A stretch of DNA of 64,000 bases from CAVOGJ01 sp963700865 (GTDB taxonomy: Bacteria; Planctomycetota; Planctomycetia; Pirellulales; Pirellulaceae), in assembly GCA_963700865.1 (NCBI GenBank), contig CAVOZC010000014.1, positions 1 to 64,000 of the forward strand, read 5' to 3'. The notes beneath the pieces were generated by a model. The model was not told where the DNA came from, did not search any database, and was given only the letters and a program-made list of their open reading frames with translations. The stretch's first letter is position 1. Every line of letters starts with the position of its first letter. Below, piece after piece: positions 47,003 to 56,353 of this stretch. The position numbers and the translations under genes are program-made.

Positions 47003-47749
47003 ATGCCATCTCCCGAGTCGCGATATCTCACGGATAAACGCCCCGAATTCATGGCGACGCTGGGCCTGCTACCACCCTACGAATGGGAGGACGTCAAACG
47101 GGCCTATCGTGACAAAGCCAAAACGGCTCATCCCGATCACGGTGGTGAAATCAGCCAATTTCGCAAAATCCAGACCGCTTACGAGCATGCCCTCCATTAC
47201 GTCGAATTCAGCAGCAACAAACGCGAATGGATTGCGAATCGCATGGACAGCTATCTGGCTCGGCAAACCCTCGAACTGGAACTGCAACAACTCGGCGCCG
47301 ACGTAACCATCGCCGAATCCGAAAGCTTGAAGAACTCGTTCGGCGAATTCGCCGAATTGGCCGCCACGATCGATACCATCGCGTTGCTGGATTCTGAACA
47401 CGGACCGCAACTGGTCGAACTGATCGTTTCCGCACAATCGTCACTGACCGGCTTACGGCGACTGACGCTCGCGGGCAGCCATCTCAACGATCCGCACGCA
47501 TTGCGGTTGGCCTGTCTTGCCTCACTCGAAGCCCTGGACCTGAGTCGCACTCAAGTTACCAGCGGCATTAGCCGGCTCGTTGACGAAATCCCGGCCATGA
47601 TGGAGCTGAACTTGGACAAAACCCGCGTCGGCTGGCTCAGTCGCCGCCGTATCGCGAATGTGTTACGCAAACGCTCCGAAAAGAGAACTGCCGCGGCCGC
47701 ACTGAATCCGTATGAAATGTATCGGCAAGGCAAGCAATTTCGTGGCTGA
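47003..47749 (+). CDS. J-domain protein with leucine-rich-repeat-like C-terminus
   Basis: The ATG at 47003 gives MPSPESRYLTDKRPEFMATL and 248 residues. Residues 22-50 (YEWEDVKRAYRDKAKTAHPD, then HGG) form a J domain with the HPD motif that stimulates DnaK-type ATPases. The C-terminal half reads like leucine-rich repeats (LTGLRRLTLAGSHLNDPHAL, SLEALDLSRTQVTSGIS), probably a substrate-binding part. The frame is open from 46937, where another ATG lies, but that upstream start would overlap the palindrome and add residues without family similarity. It is convergent with the outer-membrane barrel gene. The client protein is unknown. Confidence 0.85.
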   Translation: MPSPESRYLTDKRPEFMATLGLLPPYEWEDVKRAYRDKAKTAHPDHGGEISQFRKIQTAYEHALHYVEFSSNKREWIANRMDSYLARQTLELELQQLGADVTIAESESLKNSFGEFAELAATIDTIALLDSEHGPQLVELIVSAQSSLTGLRRLTLAGSHLNDPHALRLACLASLEALDLSRTQVTSGISRLVDEIPAMMELNLDKTRVGWLSRRRIANVLRKRSEKRTAAAALNPYEMYRQGKQFRG

Positions 47750-47816
47750 CGACGCATGCACGGCGGGAAGCCGGTGAACTTGGCAAGCCACATGCGGGCT
47801 TCTGGAGGGTAAGTGT

Positions 47817-47839
47817 CGTGGATCGCCGCGCGATCCACG
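47817..47839. terminator. Stem-loop between convergent genes
   Basis: CGTGGATCG (47817-47825) and CGATCCACG (47831-47839) form a nine-base perfect stem around CCGCG. It lies between the ends of the J-domain gene and the outer-membrane protein gene and could stop transcription from both sides, though no U-run follows. Confidence 0.4.
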
Positions 47840-47890
47840 GCTTCACGCACCACGCTCGATCATCCGGAGCACTGCCAAACCAACCCGGTG

Positions 47891-49574
47891 TTAGAAACTG
47901 AGCTCCAAGCCCGTCGTGAATGAATAGGCGAAGATATGGTCGTCATTCCCCAAGTTGATCGCGGCGGCCGGCAATGCATAGTCACCACTCGAAGGACGCG
48001 TCAAGCCACTCGCGTACCAGGCCGTATACCCGAAACGCCAGGCGGCAAACCTCCCCAGATAGTAGGACGAACCCAGCCGCCACTCGAGCGCCGGGGAAAA
48101 CTGAAGATTCTCTGTCGTGCGGTCCAACGACGAACTGGTGTTCAAATTTAAAGGCTCGTTCAACCCTCCGCCGCTGACCGCCGTCAAACTGCCGGTCTGC
48201 GTCGCTCGCTGACTGTTAATCCCCGCCAGGAAGCGGAACGAACCATCCAAACGCCAGGCGCCGGTCGACCAACCATACCCGACGCCCACCTGTGGTCCAT
48301 AAATGAAGTTCTCGACCGTCGCATCGTTCGTGTAGTTCACAAAACTTCCGGTGGCATTGATGCGAAAACGCTCCTTCACGTCCAGAAATCGCACGCCACC
48401 CAACCAATAGAATCCGCCGCCTTCACCGCCGGTCAGGGCACCGGTTTTCATTACCTCAAAGCCCTCCAGCTCCGTCCGCACCGCGATCGCGATGTTGGCA
48501 AAGACCGGCAGAAAGGTAATCAGGTCGCCATCGTCCTGGGGAGCCGGTGTGTCCGGGATCCCGTCGAAATTCGTATCTTGACCCGAGTTGCCGAAAATGT
48601 TGTTGCCATTTTCGTCATCGGCGAAACCATCAAAATTCGCGTCGGGAAACCCCAACAGCAAACCGAGCGGGTCTTCAAAATCGATCACGCCTCCGGAGAG
48701 ACTCGCTTGCTTGTCCTGATTGATCAACAGAATGCTCACGATCCAGCCATTGCCAGTACCCCAACGATCATTAAAACCGAACTCCAGCCGATCGTTGAAT
48801 TCTGGACGTTCATTGATCAGGTTGCCGCCAAGCCCCTCGAAATCATCGATCCGAATCGCTTGATTCAGCTGAGTGCCTGGAGCTGGCACGCCGAACCGAC
48901 CGGTCGACGCGGAATCAATCGATGTGTACAGCAGGTCCCAATTGAAGAACAGCCCGACGCGGCGGTAGGGCGGTTTGCAGCCGGCAAACAAAGGCGGCTC
49001 TGTTCCCGCGACCGGTTCAAACCCGTAATTTGATTCGGCGGAAGGCAGGCTGGGAATCGCCAGCACGTTGCTCGCGGCATTGCCGCTTCCCACGGCTGAC
49101 GAGGTCGCTCCCGAGGGTGCGTAGAGCGGTTCCTGCCCCGAGGTTGGCGGCGTCAAGTCGAGCGGTGCTGCTGCCGAATTCGTTTGAAAGGAACTTCCGC
49201 GTCCAGGCGCGGGCGGCGATGGCCCGCCCGCCGCGGTCCCCTGCGGCGCCGCCATGGGAGTGGTTTGGGGGGGCGTACTGTATTGAATCCGATCGTAAGG
49301 CGAGCCGGTCTGTTGTTGATTTGCCGTGCGAACGCCGTCCCAATAAGCTTGAGCCGCCGCCGGCGACGAACCAAAATGGTTGCCAGGCTGCGTGCCGTTC
49401 GCCAAGGGGGGCGGGCCCGGAGGCGTCAGAGGTGGCGCGTTGTCTTCCACGGTGAGATTCAGCGGGCTGGCGAGCCCGCCGAGGGAAACAGGAAGTTATC
49501 GCAAAGCCCCGCACGCGCGGCCAACGCTACAACCAGTCCTACAGCGGACCAACGAAAGGAGGAGTGCAGTCGCA
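47891..49574 (-). CDS. Outer-membrane beta-barrel protein (one frame change near 49465)
   Basis: The long frame ends TTGLELSF, with the C-terminal aromatic residue of barrel proteins, and alternates polar and hydrophobic residues (FGFNDRWGTGNGWIVSILLI, GGFYWLGGVRFLDVKERFRI). The segment RRVGLFFNWDLLYTSIDSAS resembles the planctomycete barrel family often called BBP7, but the match is loose. Its own frame lacks a signal peptide; just upstream, from ATG 49574, another frame encodes MRLHSSFRWSAVGLVVALAA, a proper signal, and reaches a stop at the frame change. Joining the two with one extra base removed (the span is 3n+1) gives about 560 residues. A Pro/Gly-rich region follows the signal. Substrate unknown. 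Confidence 0.78.
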
Positions 49575-49911
49575 TGGGAAAAGACTCTTTGGACTGGATG
49601 GGAAAAGACGGCCGGCAGTTCGTTAAGTCAGGAATAGTCGCGCCAACCGGCCTGTAACAGGTCGTAGTATTCGTCGGTTCGGCGTTTCCGTTGCATTTAC
49701 GAATTTAAGAACGACCCCACTTGCCGGAACAATCGTTAATCTTTCCAGCCCCCAGTCCCCGCATAACCGGTACACTTTTACCAGTTTGACATCCTGCCGC
49801 AGCCAAAGTCACCCGACTTCAGACCCCGGACCACGAACCGTCTCGTTGCAGCAGCTGGCTCGCACGCCAGTTCCTCGCCGCTGCCCGACCTGACCAGCAA
49901 GCCCCTTCGCC
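49575..49911. other. Gene-free divergent region
   Basis: This stretch of 337 bp lies between the barrel gene (minus) and the unknown 49912 gene (plus). No plausible gene is present. TTGACA occurs near 49785 in the plus direction, without a convincing -10 element at the right distance. Nothing else stands out. Confidence 0.4.
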
Positions 49912-51141
49912 ATGCCAGCTCAAAGCGAACTTTGGAGTTTCATTCCCGTCGCCGACTATCGGGCTCCGCTGCCTCCCGTAAACGACGCCGCGAGTGGCCG
50001 TATGAAGCGACTTTGGGAATGGCTGCGAGGCCTCGTTTCCACCCGGGGACAAGAATCGGATGCCGACCGCCCTCGCAGCGATCGCCCGACCGAGGTGCAG
50101 CTGGAAGCCATGTCACTCACGACTGGCTGGAAACAGGCCGCCGAGGCAGTCAGCGACGACCTGGGAGCCAACTGGTTTGAGGAGCCGCATCCGGAAAGGC
50201 CGGTCCAGCCTTTCGTCGCTCCGCCCGGCTGCAGCTTCGATCAATGGGTGCCGTGGCTGGCCAGTGAACGACAGGTCCGCATGCTCCGGGCCCCCTCGCC
50301 GGATGAGGTACTGCAAGCATCACGGTCGGCGGCGCCCGAGTTACCCGGACTCGAGGCGTCCGCGTCGGACGTGCTTGTGATTCCGAAGCTGGAGCAGTGG
50401 TATCTTCGCCATGAAGACGGACTGGCACTCGTGCGGACACTCCTCGATCGGCTCACGCATACCAAGCAGCGGGTAATTGTCGGCTGCGATAGCTGGGCCT
50501 GGGCGTTTCTCCAAGGTGCGATCGGGGTTGAGGATATTTTGGGCGAAGCGAAAACACTGGCTCCCTTCGATGCCAATCGGATGGACACCTTGCTGCGCAC
50601 CATGCTGGACTTTGACCGGTTCGACTTTCGCCAAAGCGCTAAGATGGAACCCGTCTTCCCTCCGGCAGCGGCAGTAGACCCCGAGGCAGCGGGCCGGGCC
50701 GAAGTTCCCGTTGCGGACGTGATTCGCAACCTGGCAGCGAACGCCCGTGGAAATCCGGCCGTGGCCCTCGCCATCTGGAGGGCCCTACTCCGCACGCATC
50801 CCGCCGACGCCAAGGGCGCCGCAGCTTCCACGAGCTCCCCATCCCGGTCCATCCTGTGGGTCGATCCGCCCTCGGAATGGACACTCCCGCGACTACCTCA
50901 AGATATGGATCGGATCGACCGCTACTTGATCCATGCGCTTCTGCTGCATGGCGGACTGGCGCGACCGATACTGCCAATGCTTCTGCCCTTTCCCACAGAT
51001 GAACTGCAGCGGCGCCTCGCCGCGTTGCGGCGTGTGGGAATCATCGAGACACGATGCGAGATGCTGCACGTGGCACTGACGGCTTACCCGCTCGTCCGAC
51101 GGGACTTGCAAAGCGCGGATTTCTTGGTCGATGGTATCTGA
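49912..51141 (+). CDS. Unknown protein, ATPase-like fold without visible P-loop
   Basis: A protein of 409 residues that I do not recognise. The middle contains SDVLVIPKLEQWYLRHEDGL-ALVRTLLDRLTHTK followed by QRVIVGCDSWAWAFLQGA, which looks like a Walker-B strand and a following sensor strand of a P-loop ATPase, and NPAVALAIWRALLRTH resembles a lid helix. However, no GxxxxGK[ST] is present in the first half, so ATP binding is doubtful. No signal peptide or membrane helix is seen; it is probably cytoplasmic. The MscS-type channel gene follows after 33 bp, so a joint role in osmotic or signalling response is possible. Start ATG follows AGCCCCTTCGCC with no strong ribosome site. Confidence 0.7.
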   Translation: MPAQSELWSFIPVADYRAPLPPVNDAASGRMKRLWEWLRGLVSTRGQESDADRPRSDRPTEVQLEAMSLTTGWKQAAEAVSDDLGANWFEEPHPERPVQPFVAPPGCSFDQWVPWLASERQVRMLRAPSPDEVLQASRSAAPELPGLEASASDVLVIPKLEQWYLRHEDGLALVRTLLDRLTHTKQRVIVGCDSWAWAFLQGAIGVEDILGEAKTLAPFDANRMDTLLRTMLDFDRFDFRQSAKMEPVFPPAAAVDPEAAGRAEVPVADVIRNLAANARGNPAVALAIWRALLRTHPADAKGAAASTSSPSRSILWVDPPSEWTLPRLPQDMDRIDRYLIHALLLHGGLARPILPMLLPFPTDELQRRLAALRRVGIIETRCEMLHVALTAYPLVRRDLQSADFLVDGI

Positions 51142-51174
51142 AAGACGAACTGGATTTTAACGAGGAATTCACCG

Positions 51175-52005
51175 ATGCCCGACAGCAGCCTGGCTGAAGC
51201 AGACGCTTCACGCATCTTGAAGGAATGGCAGGAGATCCATTGGTGGGAAGCCTTTTTGGTGCTCGCGTTAGGCCTGCTGTTGGCGTTGGCGATCAAGTGG
51301 CTCGTTCCCTGGCTCGCCAGACGATTACCGGATCAATTTCGCCTATGGATCCTTCCCTGGGAACCGATCCTCCGCGTCGCGGTGCTGCTGACGGTCTTCG
51401 CTTATGTGATTCGCCTTGTGATCCATCCCACACCCCAAAACCTGCTCGCCATATCCGGCACCTTGGCCGTGTTGCTCGGCTTCGCCTTCAAGGACTACGC
51501 GAGCAGTCTGATCGCCGGCGTGGTGGCACTGTACGAACGTCCTTATCGCAATGGAGATTGGATTCGTATCGAGGAGACTTATGGTGAAGTGCGTTCACTG
51601 AATTTGCGTACCGTCCAGATTGTCACTCCCGACGATACGGTGGTCGCAATCCCACACAACAAAATGTGGACGACCGCCATCCTCAACAGCAACAATGGAC
51701 AGCGCGAATTAATGTGTGTCGCCGACTTTTACCTGCACCCGGATCATGATGGTCGCGTCGTCCGTCAGCGCCTGCGTGACGTGGCCCTCGCCAGTCCCTT
51801 TCTGCAAATCCGCAAGCCGATCCTGATCGTGGCCGCCGAGAAACCGTGGGGCACGCAATACCGACTGAGAGCCTATCCCATCGATGGAAGAGATCAATTC
51901 CAGTTTATCACCGACCTGACGCTCCGCGGGAAAGCCATGTTGCGTCGCCTCGGGATCAAACCGGCCTTGGCGACGGCCGCGGTCGATGCGGAGCCAAGTG
52001 AATGA
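51175..52005 (+). CDS. MscS-family mechanosensitive channel
   Basis: A protein of 276 residues preceded by CGAGGAATTCACCG. Membrane helices: FLVLALGLLLALAIKWLVPW near residue 28, RVAVLLTVFAYVIRLVI near residue 70, and the pore-lining helix LLAISGTLAVLLGFAFKDYA-SSLIAGVVAL near residue 95, matching the MscS TM3 pattern. The beta domain follows with GDWIRIEETYGEVRSLNLRT and IPHNKMWTTAILNSNN, then the alpha/beta C-terminus. It opens under membrane tension to release solutes. Co-directional with the unknown gene 33 bp upstream and convergent with the S41 peptidase. Confidence 0.93.
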   Translation: MPDSSLAEADASRILKEWQEIHWWEAFLVLALGLLLALAIKWLVPWLARRLPDQFRLWILPWEPILRVAVLLTVFAYVIRLVIHPTPQNLLAISGTLAVLLGFAFKDYASSLIAGVVALYERPYRNGDWIRIEETYGEVRSLNLRTVQIVTPDDTVVAIPHNKMWTTAILNSNNGQRELMCVADFYLHPDHDGRVVRQRLRDVALASPFLQIRKPILIVAAEKPWGTQYRLRAYPIDGRDQFQFITDLTLRGKAMLRRLGIKPALATAAVDAEPSE

Positions 52006-52195
52006 TCGGTTTACCAGCATCACGTTTTTTCCCCGATGCACCGACATTGCGATCGATTCATGAGCGTTCAGCACGGCTGAGAAGCTATTTTCATGTACAA
52101 GAAGCGGCTACTGCATGCCCCTTTGCCATGGCTGAGGCATCCCGCCACCGTCGATGCGTGTCCCCCTGTGCCGTGGCTGCCCAGGGCAAACAGCC

Positions 52196-53620
52196 TTAGT
52201 CAATCACCACGGCCAGGTCAGACAGCGCCAGCCTGCGCGTCTGTTCGACACATTCTGGATGTCCCCTCCATGGATCGTCGGGATCGAATACGACCAGCTC
52301 GTGAGCGACCGGAACACCGGTTCTTTCGTAACACTCACCGTTCGGAGCCGTATAGACTTCGTTGGAAAGCGTCAGGGAGACGTTGCCTGGCAAAGGCTTT
52401 TCCAGCATGTCGGACAAGGCGCCACGCGTCGGCTGGCCCACCAATGTGACGTTGGGAAGACACTTGAGGTAGAGCACGGTGGATTCCCCCGAACTCACCG
52501 TCAGGTCACTGCAGATCACGTACACGGGACCGAGGTAGCGGCTGCGAGAGGAGGGAACGACATACGCCTCGCGTTCCTGGTCGCCTGGAACCACGGCCTG
52601 TTTCGTAAAGGCGAGCCGTTGCTGGTCCGCAAACCGACCGGCCAATGCCAGCCCTGGCAATTCCATCCCCCCCTGATTAAAGGAAAGGTCGACAATCATG
52701 GCCTTAGCATTCTTCAAATCGTGAACCACCGTCTCCAGAGCCTGGTCTAACAAATCATAGGCAGCCTGCACCGTTGGTGCTCCGTATCCGTTCAGGTGCG
52801 TAAGTTGCACATATCCCACTTCTCCGTCCAGCCAGCCCCAGCGGAGCCGGTTGGTGACCGCCTTCTTGCCCGCACGGTTGAGCACCCTCTCGTCAACGGC
52901 TCGCAGGTAGGCTTGAAACCAGGCATTGAAGTAGCTGTTCAAGTCTTCGTACTGATCCTGCCGTGCGAACTGTTCCCGTAAGCCCTCTTTGGTCGGGCCT
53001 TTTCGCAAGGGGGCGGATCGCTCTTCACCGTCAACGATCGCACTGAATGTCAAATGGGCATCATTCAGACCTGCGAGCATTTTCGCCTGCAGCTCGAATA
53101 ATTGTGCATCCGTCGTCGCCAGGGACACTTGAGTTGCATATTCCTCACTTCGCTCGTCCCAATCTACTTGCCATCGGTCAAAAAAGGCGTAGTGCTCCTG
53201 CATGGTTTCTTGGAATACCTGCATTCGCTCGATGGGTGTCCATGATTCGTCCAAGCTGCGCGGATTTCGAGGCGGCTCGCTTCGCTCCAGCACGCGCCAG
53301 CCCATACGCGGATCCTCAGTCACCAGCAGATGCCCTGTGGCGGGTTCGATACGAAACCAGCCGACCAACAGCGCCTCGCCGAATTCTTTCGGAAGGCTGT
53401 ACACAAAACTCTTTGTCTCGCAAAGGAGTTGGAGTCCGTCTCGATCGATGGTCACCCGGTATCCGTAGCCGCGGGTGCGCCAGTGCCCCCACATCGCTTT
53501 CGCGGGCACTCCATTGACGAGGATGGGGCGGAAACCATCGGCTTCCCAGGCCGGGGAACTCGATCGTCCGCAGCCGATCGAGATGAGCGAAATAGCAATC
53601 GCGATGAAAAGGGAACGCAT
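52196..53620 (-). CDS. S41-like (tricorn/CTP) peptidase, probable lipoprotein
   Basis: The ATG at 53620 follows GAGGAG and gives MRSLFIAIAISLISIGCGRS, a signal with a lipoprotein-like Cys; 474 residues. The first third is a family-specific domain. The C-terminal half has the S41 fold: GWLDGEVGYVQLTHLNGYGA, AMIVDLSFNQGG, and the catalytic Ser region in VICSDLTVSSGESTVLYLKC, with the next strand LVGQPTRGALSDM. These peptidases cut C-terminal or tail sequences in the envelope; no PDZ domain is evident. The frame is open to 53734 but the upstream part is not conserved-looking. Confidence 0.82.
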   Translation of the reverse strand: MRSLFIAIAISLISIGCGRSSSPAWEADGFRPILVNGVPAKAMWGHWRTRGYGYRVTIDRDGLQLLCETKSFVYSLPKEFGEALLVGWFRIEPATGHLLVTEDPRMGWRVLERSEPPRNPRSLDESWTPIERMQVFQETMQEHYAFFDRWQVDWDERSEEYATQVSLATTDAQLFELQAKMLAGLNDAHLTFSAIVDGEERSAPLRKGPTKEGLREQFARQDQYEDLNSYFNAWFQAYLRAVDERVLNRAGKKAVTNRLRWGWLDGEVGYVQLTHLNGYGAPTVQAAYDLLDQALETVVHDLKNAKAMIVDLSFNQGGMELPGLALAGRFADQQRLAFTKQAVVPGDQEREAYVVPSSRSRYLGPVYVICSDLTVSSGESTVLYLKCLPNVTLVGQPTRGALSDMLEKPLPGNVSLTLSNEVYTAPNGECYERTGVPVAHELVVFDPDDPWRGHPECVEQTRRLALSDLAVVID

Positions 53621-54295
53621 GCCATGGACTCCTCGTTGGACCGACGATGTCGACACGGTGGTCGCGACCTGGCATCGTCCAAGTGCCATTCGCTCCGTGG
53701 GTACAAGTATTGGTTCGATCCGCGACCGACGCACATTTTACAGGCTGAAGCCCCACGAGGGACGGAAGATTGCGATACGGCGACAGGAAGCCAGCACGAA
53801 GCGATGCGCGTTGATCAGCGCCGATGGGCGATTCTCATGTCCGACCACCTGAGGCAGTGACCCCGCTTGGCCTCGTGGCGCAGCCGTCCCCGGCTGCGAG
53901 CAGGACCGTCGACGTCGGCGTCATGTTGGGAACTTGCGTGGCAGGTCTCGTCTTGTCGCCGCTGGCGCGTCGTGGCAGTGGTGCGCGGCCGGGACGACCA
54001 CGCTTTGACGAGACCAAACGGAGTGTGTCACCATTCCAAACGGGTCGATCGGGACGGCCTCGCTGCCATCGTCGAGCATTGCGAGCATGGGCAGCATGGG
54101 CAAAATGGCAAGAACACGTAGCCGGGGAATCCAGGAAGGAGTTGCGCGGTTATGACTAAATTGCTGATCGCAGCGATTATCCGAGTCGAAACTAACAGAG
54201 ACGCTGCCGTTGCGCTCCGGACGCAGCGGCCGTCGCATTGACCGTCGTGCATCCCCGAAAGCGAATCCATGTGTTTCACTCGAGTTGTCCCAGCG
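53621..54295. other. Gene-free divergent region upstream of the TolC-like gene
   Basis: About 675 bp between the S41 gene and the export operon. Short open frames are present but show no protein family. It holds the GC stem-loop at 53879-53898 and a short near-repeat of GAGCAT/GGGCAGCATGGGCA around 54075-54100. The promoter of the export operon is expected here; none could be pinned down by eye. Confidence 0.45.
53879..53898. repeat. Eight-base GC stem-loop
   Basis: CGCAGCCG (53879-53886) pairs exactly with CGGCTGCG (53891-53898) around TCCC. It has no T-run and lies in the leader of the export operon. Similar GCAGCCG-CGGCTGC hairpins are frequent in planctomycete intergenic DNA in my experience, so it may be a dispersed repeat. 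Confidence 0.4.
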
Positions 54296-56344
54296 ATGAA
54301 AGGCCAGCCGCGGGTCTGGCTGGTTGTTTTGCTGGTCCTTGGGGGAAGCTGCCTGGCCGCCGGCCGCGATGGCCTACCCGCCGCGGCCACGGAACCGCTG
54401 CCTCCTGCCTTTGTCCCGGGCCGCCCCACGACGGCCGCCCGCGAGACCGACGGGCCGCGAGTCGGCGAGTCGGCCGCTTTCCCCGCCGCTGCCTGCGCCG
54501 AGCAGCCACGAGACAGTATTCACCCTTGGCCCGCTGCGGCGCGGCTGCGACGGTTCCCCGCCGCTAATCCGTCGGTGCAACGAACCAGCGGAACCGTCGC
54601 ATCCGATGTCTCGGCCACGGCTACCGTGGGACGTCAGGAACTCCTCCGTTTTCCCGGGGCCGATCCCAACGATCACGTCGCGACGACCGCGCCGCCCTCC
54701 CTGCCTGCGTCGACCGGGTCTCAGCCGGCGGGTGGAGCTGCGGACCTCGGTGCCTGGTGGGACTCGCTGATTGGCAGCCCGTTGCGCCCGTCGCAGCAGG
54801 TCAAGCCGATCTCAATCGCGTCGCTCATCGGTTCCGCCTTGACGTTTTCCTCGCGCGTGCAGGTCCTCAGCGCATCGCCGTTGATCTCGGATACGGCCAT
54901 CATCGAGGCCGACTCGGAATTTGACTGGGCCGCCTTCATGGAAACATCCTGGAAGGACACGAACGAGCCCGTGGGGAACACGTTGACGACAGGCGGACCG
55001 CCACGTTTTCTCGACGAGTATGCCCGCTATCGAGTCGGTGGGCGCCACAAATTGGGGACTGGCGGTCAATTCGAAGTCGGGCAGGAATATGGCTATCAGC
55101 GAAGCAATTCCCTCTTCTTTGTGCCGAATGATCAGGGGACGGCTCGCCTCACACTCAATTTTACGCAACCGCTCTTGCGCGGCGGGGGACGACCATACAA
55201 CTACAGCACGATCGTGCTGGCTCAACTACAATCGGGACTCGCGCGTGACCAATTCTCGCGCGAGCTCCAAGCCCACCTGCTTGAGGTCACCCAGGCCTAC
55301 TGGGCTCTTTATCGGGATCGCGGTGCGTTGTTGCAGCGCCAGCGGCTGCTCGAGCGGGGCGAAAAGATTCTCCGCGACCTGGAATTGCGTCAGGATCTTG
55401 ACACAGTGGCCAGCCAGATTGTCCGCGCTCGCGCAGCCGTGGCTTCGCGCCGGTCCAATCTGTTTCGCGCCGCTGCGGACGTGAAGAATTCCGAGGGACG
55501 CATCCGCACGCTCGTCAATGCGCCGGACCTGGGTCTGATCGACGAATTCGAGCTCACGCCCCGCGATTACCCGGCCAACTTTGAAGTGCCGATTGACATG
55601 GCACAAGCCATCCAGACATCGTTTCAAAATCGGCCGGAGGTCGCCCAGTCGATGAAAGAGATCCGCAGCAGCGGCGTCCGCTTGGAAGTCGCCAAGAACG
55701 AGCTGTTGCCAGTGTTGGACTTGTTCGCGGAAACCTATGTCAAGGGATTGCGCGGAGAATCCGACATTGGCGGCGCCTGGCAGGATCAGTTCGGGGTGGG
55801 CGGCCCCAGCTACACGACGGGATTGCGATTTGAGATGCCGCTGCGCAATCGTGCCTCGCGAGCCCGCTTTCAGCGGCAGGCCGTCGAGTTACGTCAGTAT
55901 CAGCAGAAGCTGCAGAACACCCTGCAGGTCTTGCAACTGGAAGTCGAAATCGCCGTGCGCGAGGCCCTCACGGCTTACCGCGAGATTAATGCCAAGCATC
56001 AGTCGATGCGGGCAGCGGAGGTGGAAGTGGCTTTCCTGACACAGCGCTGGAAACTGCTGCCTGGCGACGACCGATCCGTAAGTTTGCTGCTGGAGGACCT
56101 GCTGAATGCACACGAACGATTGGCCGAGCAGGAATTCGGCTTTCTCGACGCCCAGGTGCAATACAACGTAGCGCTGGTGCTGTTGCGGAAAGCGACGGGA
56201 ACGCTGCTGCAATCCGAGCGCGTGACGGTGACGAGGGCGGAATGTGACGGTATCCCGCACTTGGAGCTCAGGCAACAAGACATGGCCGGTTTCACCGCTC
56301 CAACCGCAGGACAAGACATCATGATGCAGACGAACATACCGTAA
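54296..56344 (+). CDS. TolC-family outer-membrane efflux protein
   Basis: From ATG 54296 (MKGQPRVWLVVLLVLGGSCL) it has a signal peptide and 682 residues; ATG 54269 is an alternative. A low-complexity Ala/Pro-rich part (residues 20-150) precedes the outer-membrane factor domain: barrel and hairpin segments such as TLNFTQPLLRGGGRPYNYST, LLEVTQAYWALYRDRGALLQ, IQTSFQNRPEVAQSMKEIRS, SYTTGLRFEMPLRNRASRAR and LQLEVEIAVREALTAYREIN are typical TolC coiled-coil repeats. It should form the outer-membrane duct. The SecA-like gene starts nine bases after its stop and the two HlyD-type adaptors follow, so it is the exit of one export system. Confidence 0.9.
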   Translation: MKGQPRVWLVVLLVLGGSCLAAGRDGLPAAATEPLPPAFVPGRPTTAARETDGPRVGESAAFPAAACAEQPRDSIHPWPAAARLRRFPAANPSVQRTSGTVASDVSATATVGRQELLRFPGADPNDHVATTAPPSLPASTGSQPAGGAADLGAWWDSLIGSPLRPSQQVKPISIASLIGSALTFSSRVQVLSASPLISDTAIIEADSEFDWAAFMETSWKDTNEPVGNTLTTGGPPRFLDEYARYRVGGRHKLGTGGQFEVGQEYGYQRSNSLFFVPNDQGTARLTLNFTQPLLRGGGRPYNYSTIVLAQLQSGLARDQFSRELQAHLLEVTQAYWALYRDRGALLQRQRLLERGEKILRDLELRQDLDTVASQIVRARAAVASRRSNLFRAAADVKNSEGRIRTLVNAPDLGLIDEFELTPRDYPANFEVPIDMAQAIQTSFQNRPEVAQSMKEIRSSGVRLEVAKNELLPVLDLFAETYVKGLRGESDIGGAWQDQFGVGGPSYTTGLRFEMPLRNRASRARFQRQAVELRQYQQKLQNTLQVLQLEVEIAVREALTAYREINAKHQSMRAAEVEVAFLTQRWKLLPGDDRSVSLLLEDLLNAHERLAEQEFGFLDAQVQYNVALVLLRKATGTLLQSERVTVTRAECDGIPHLELRQQDMAGFTAPTAGQDIMMQTNIP

Positions 56345-56353
56345 GAGCTGATC

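Noticed and set aside
53824..54159. Possible small plus-strand protein upstream of the TolC-like gene
   Set aside because: Arg/Ala-rich translation across a GC hairpin and short repeats, with no ribosome site and no family resemblance.
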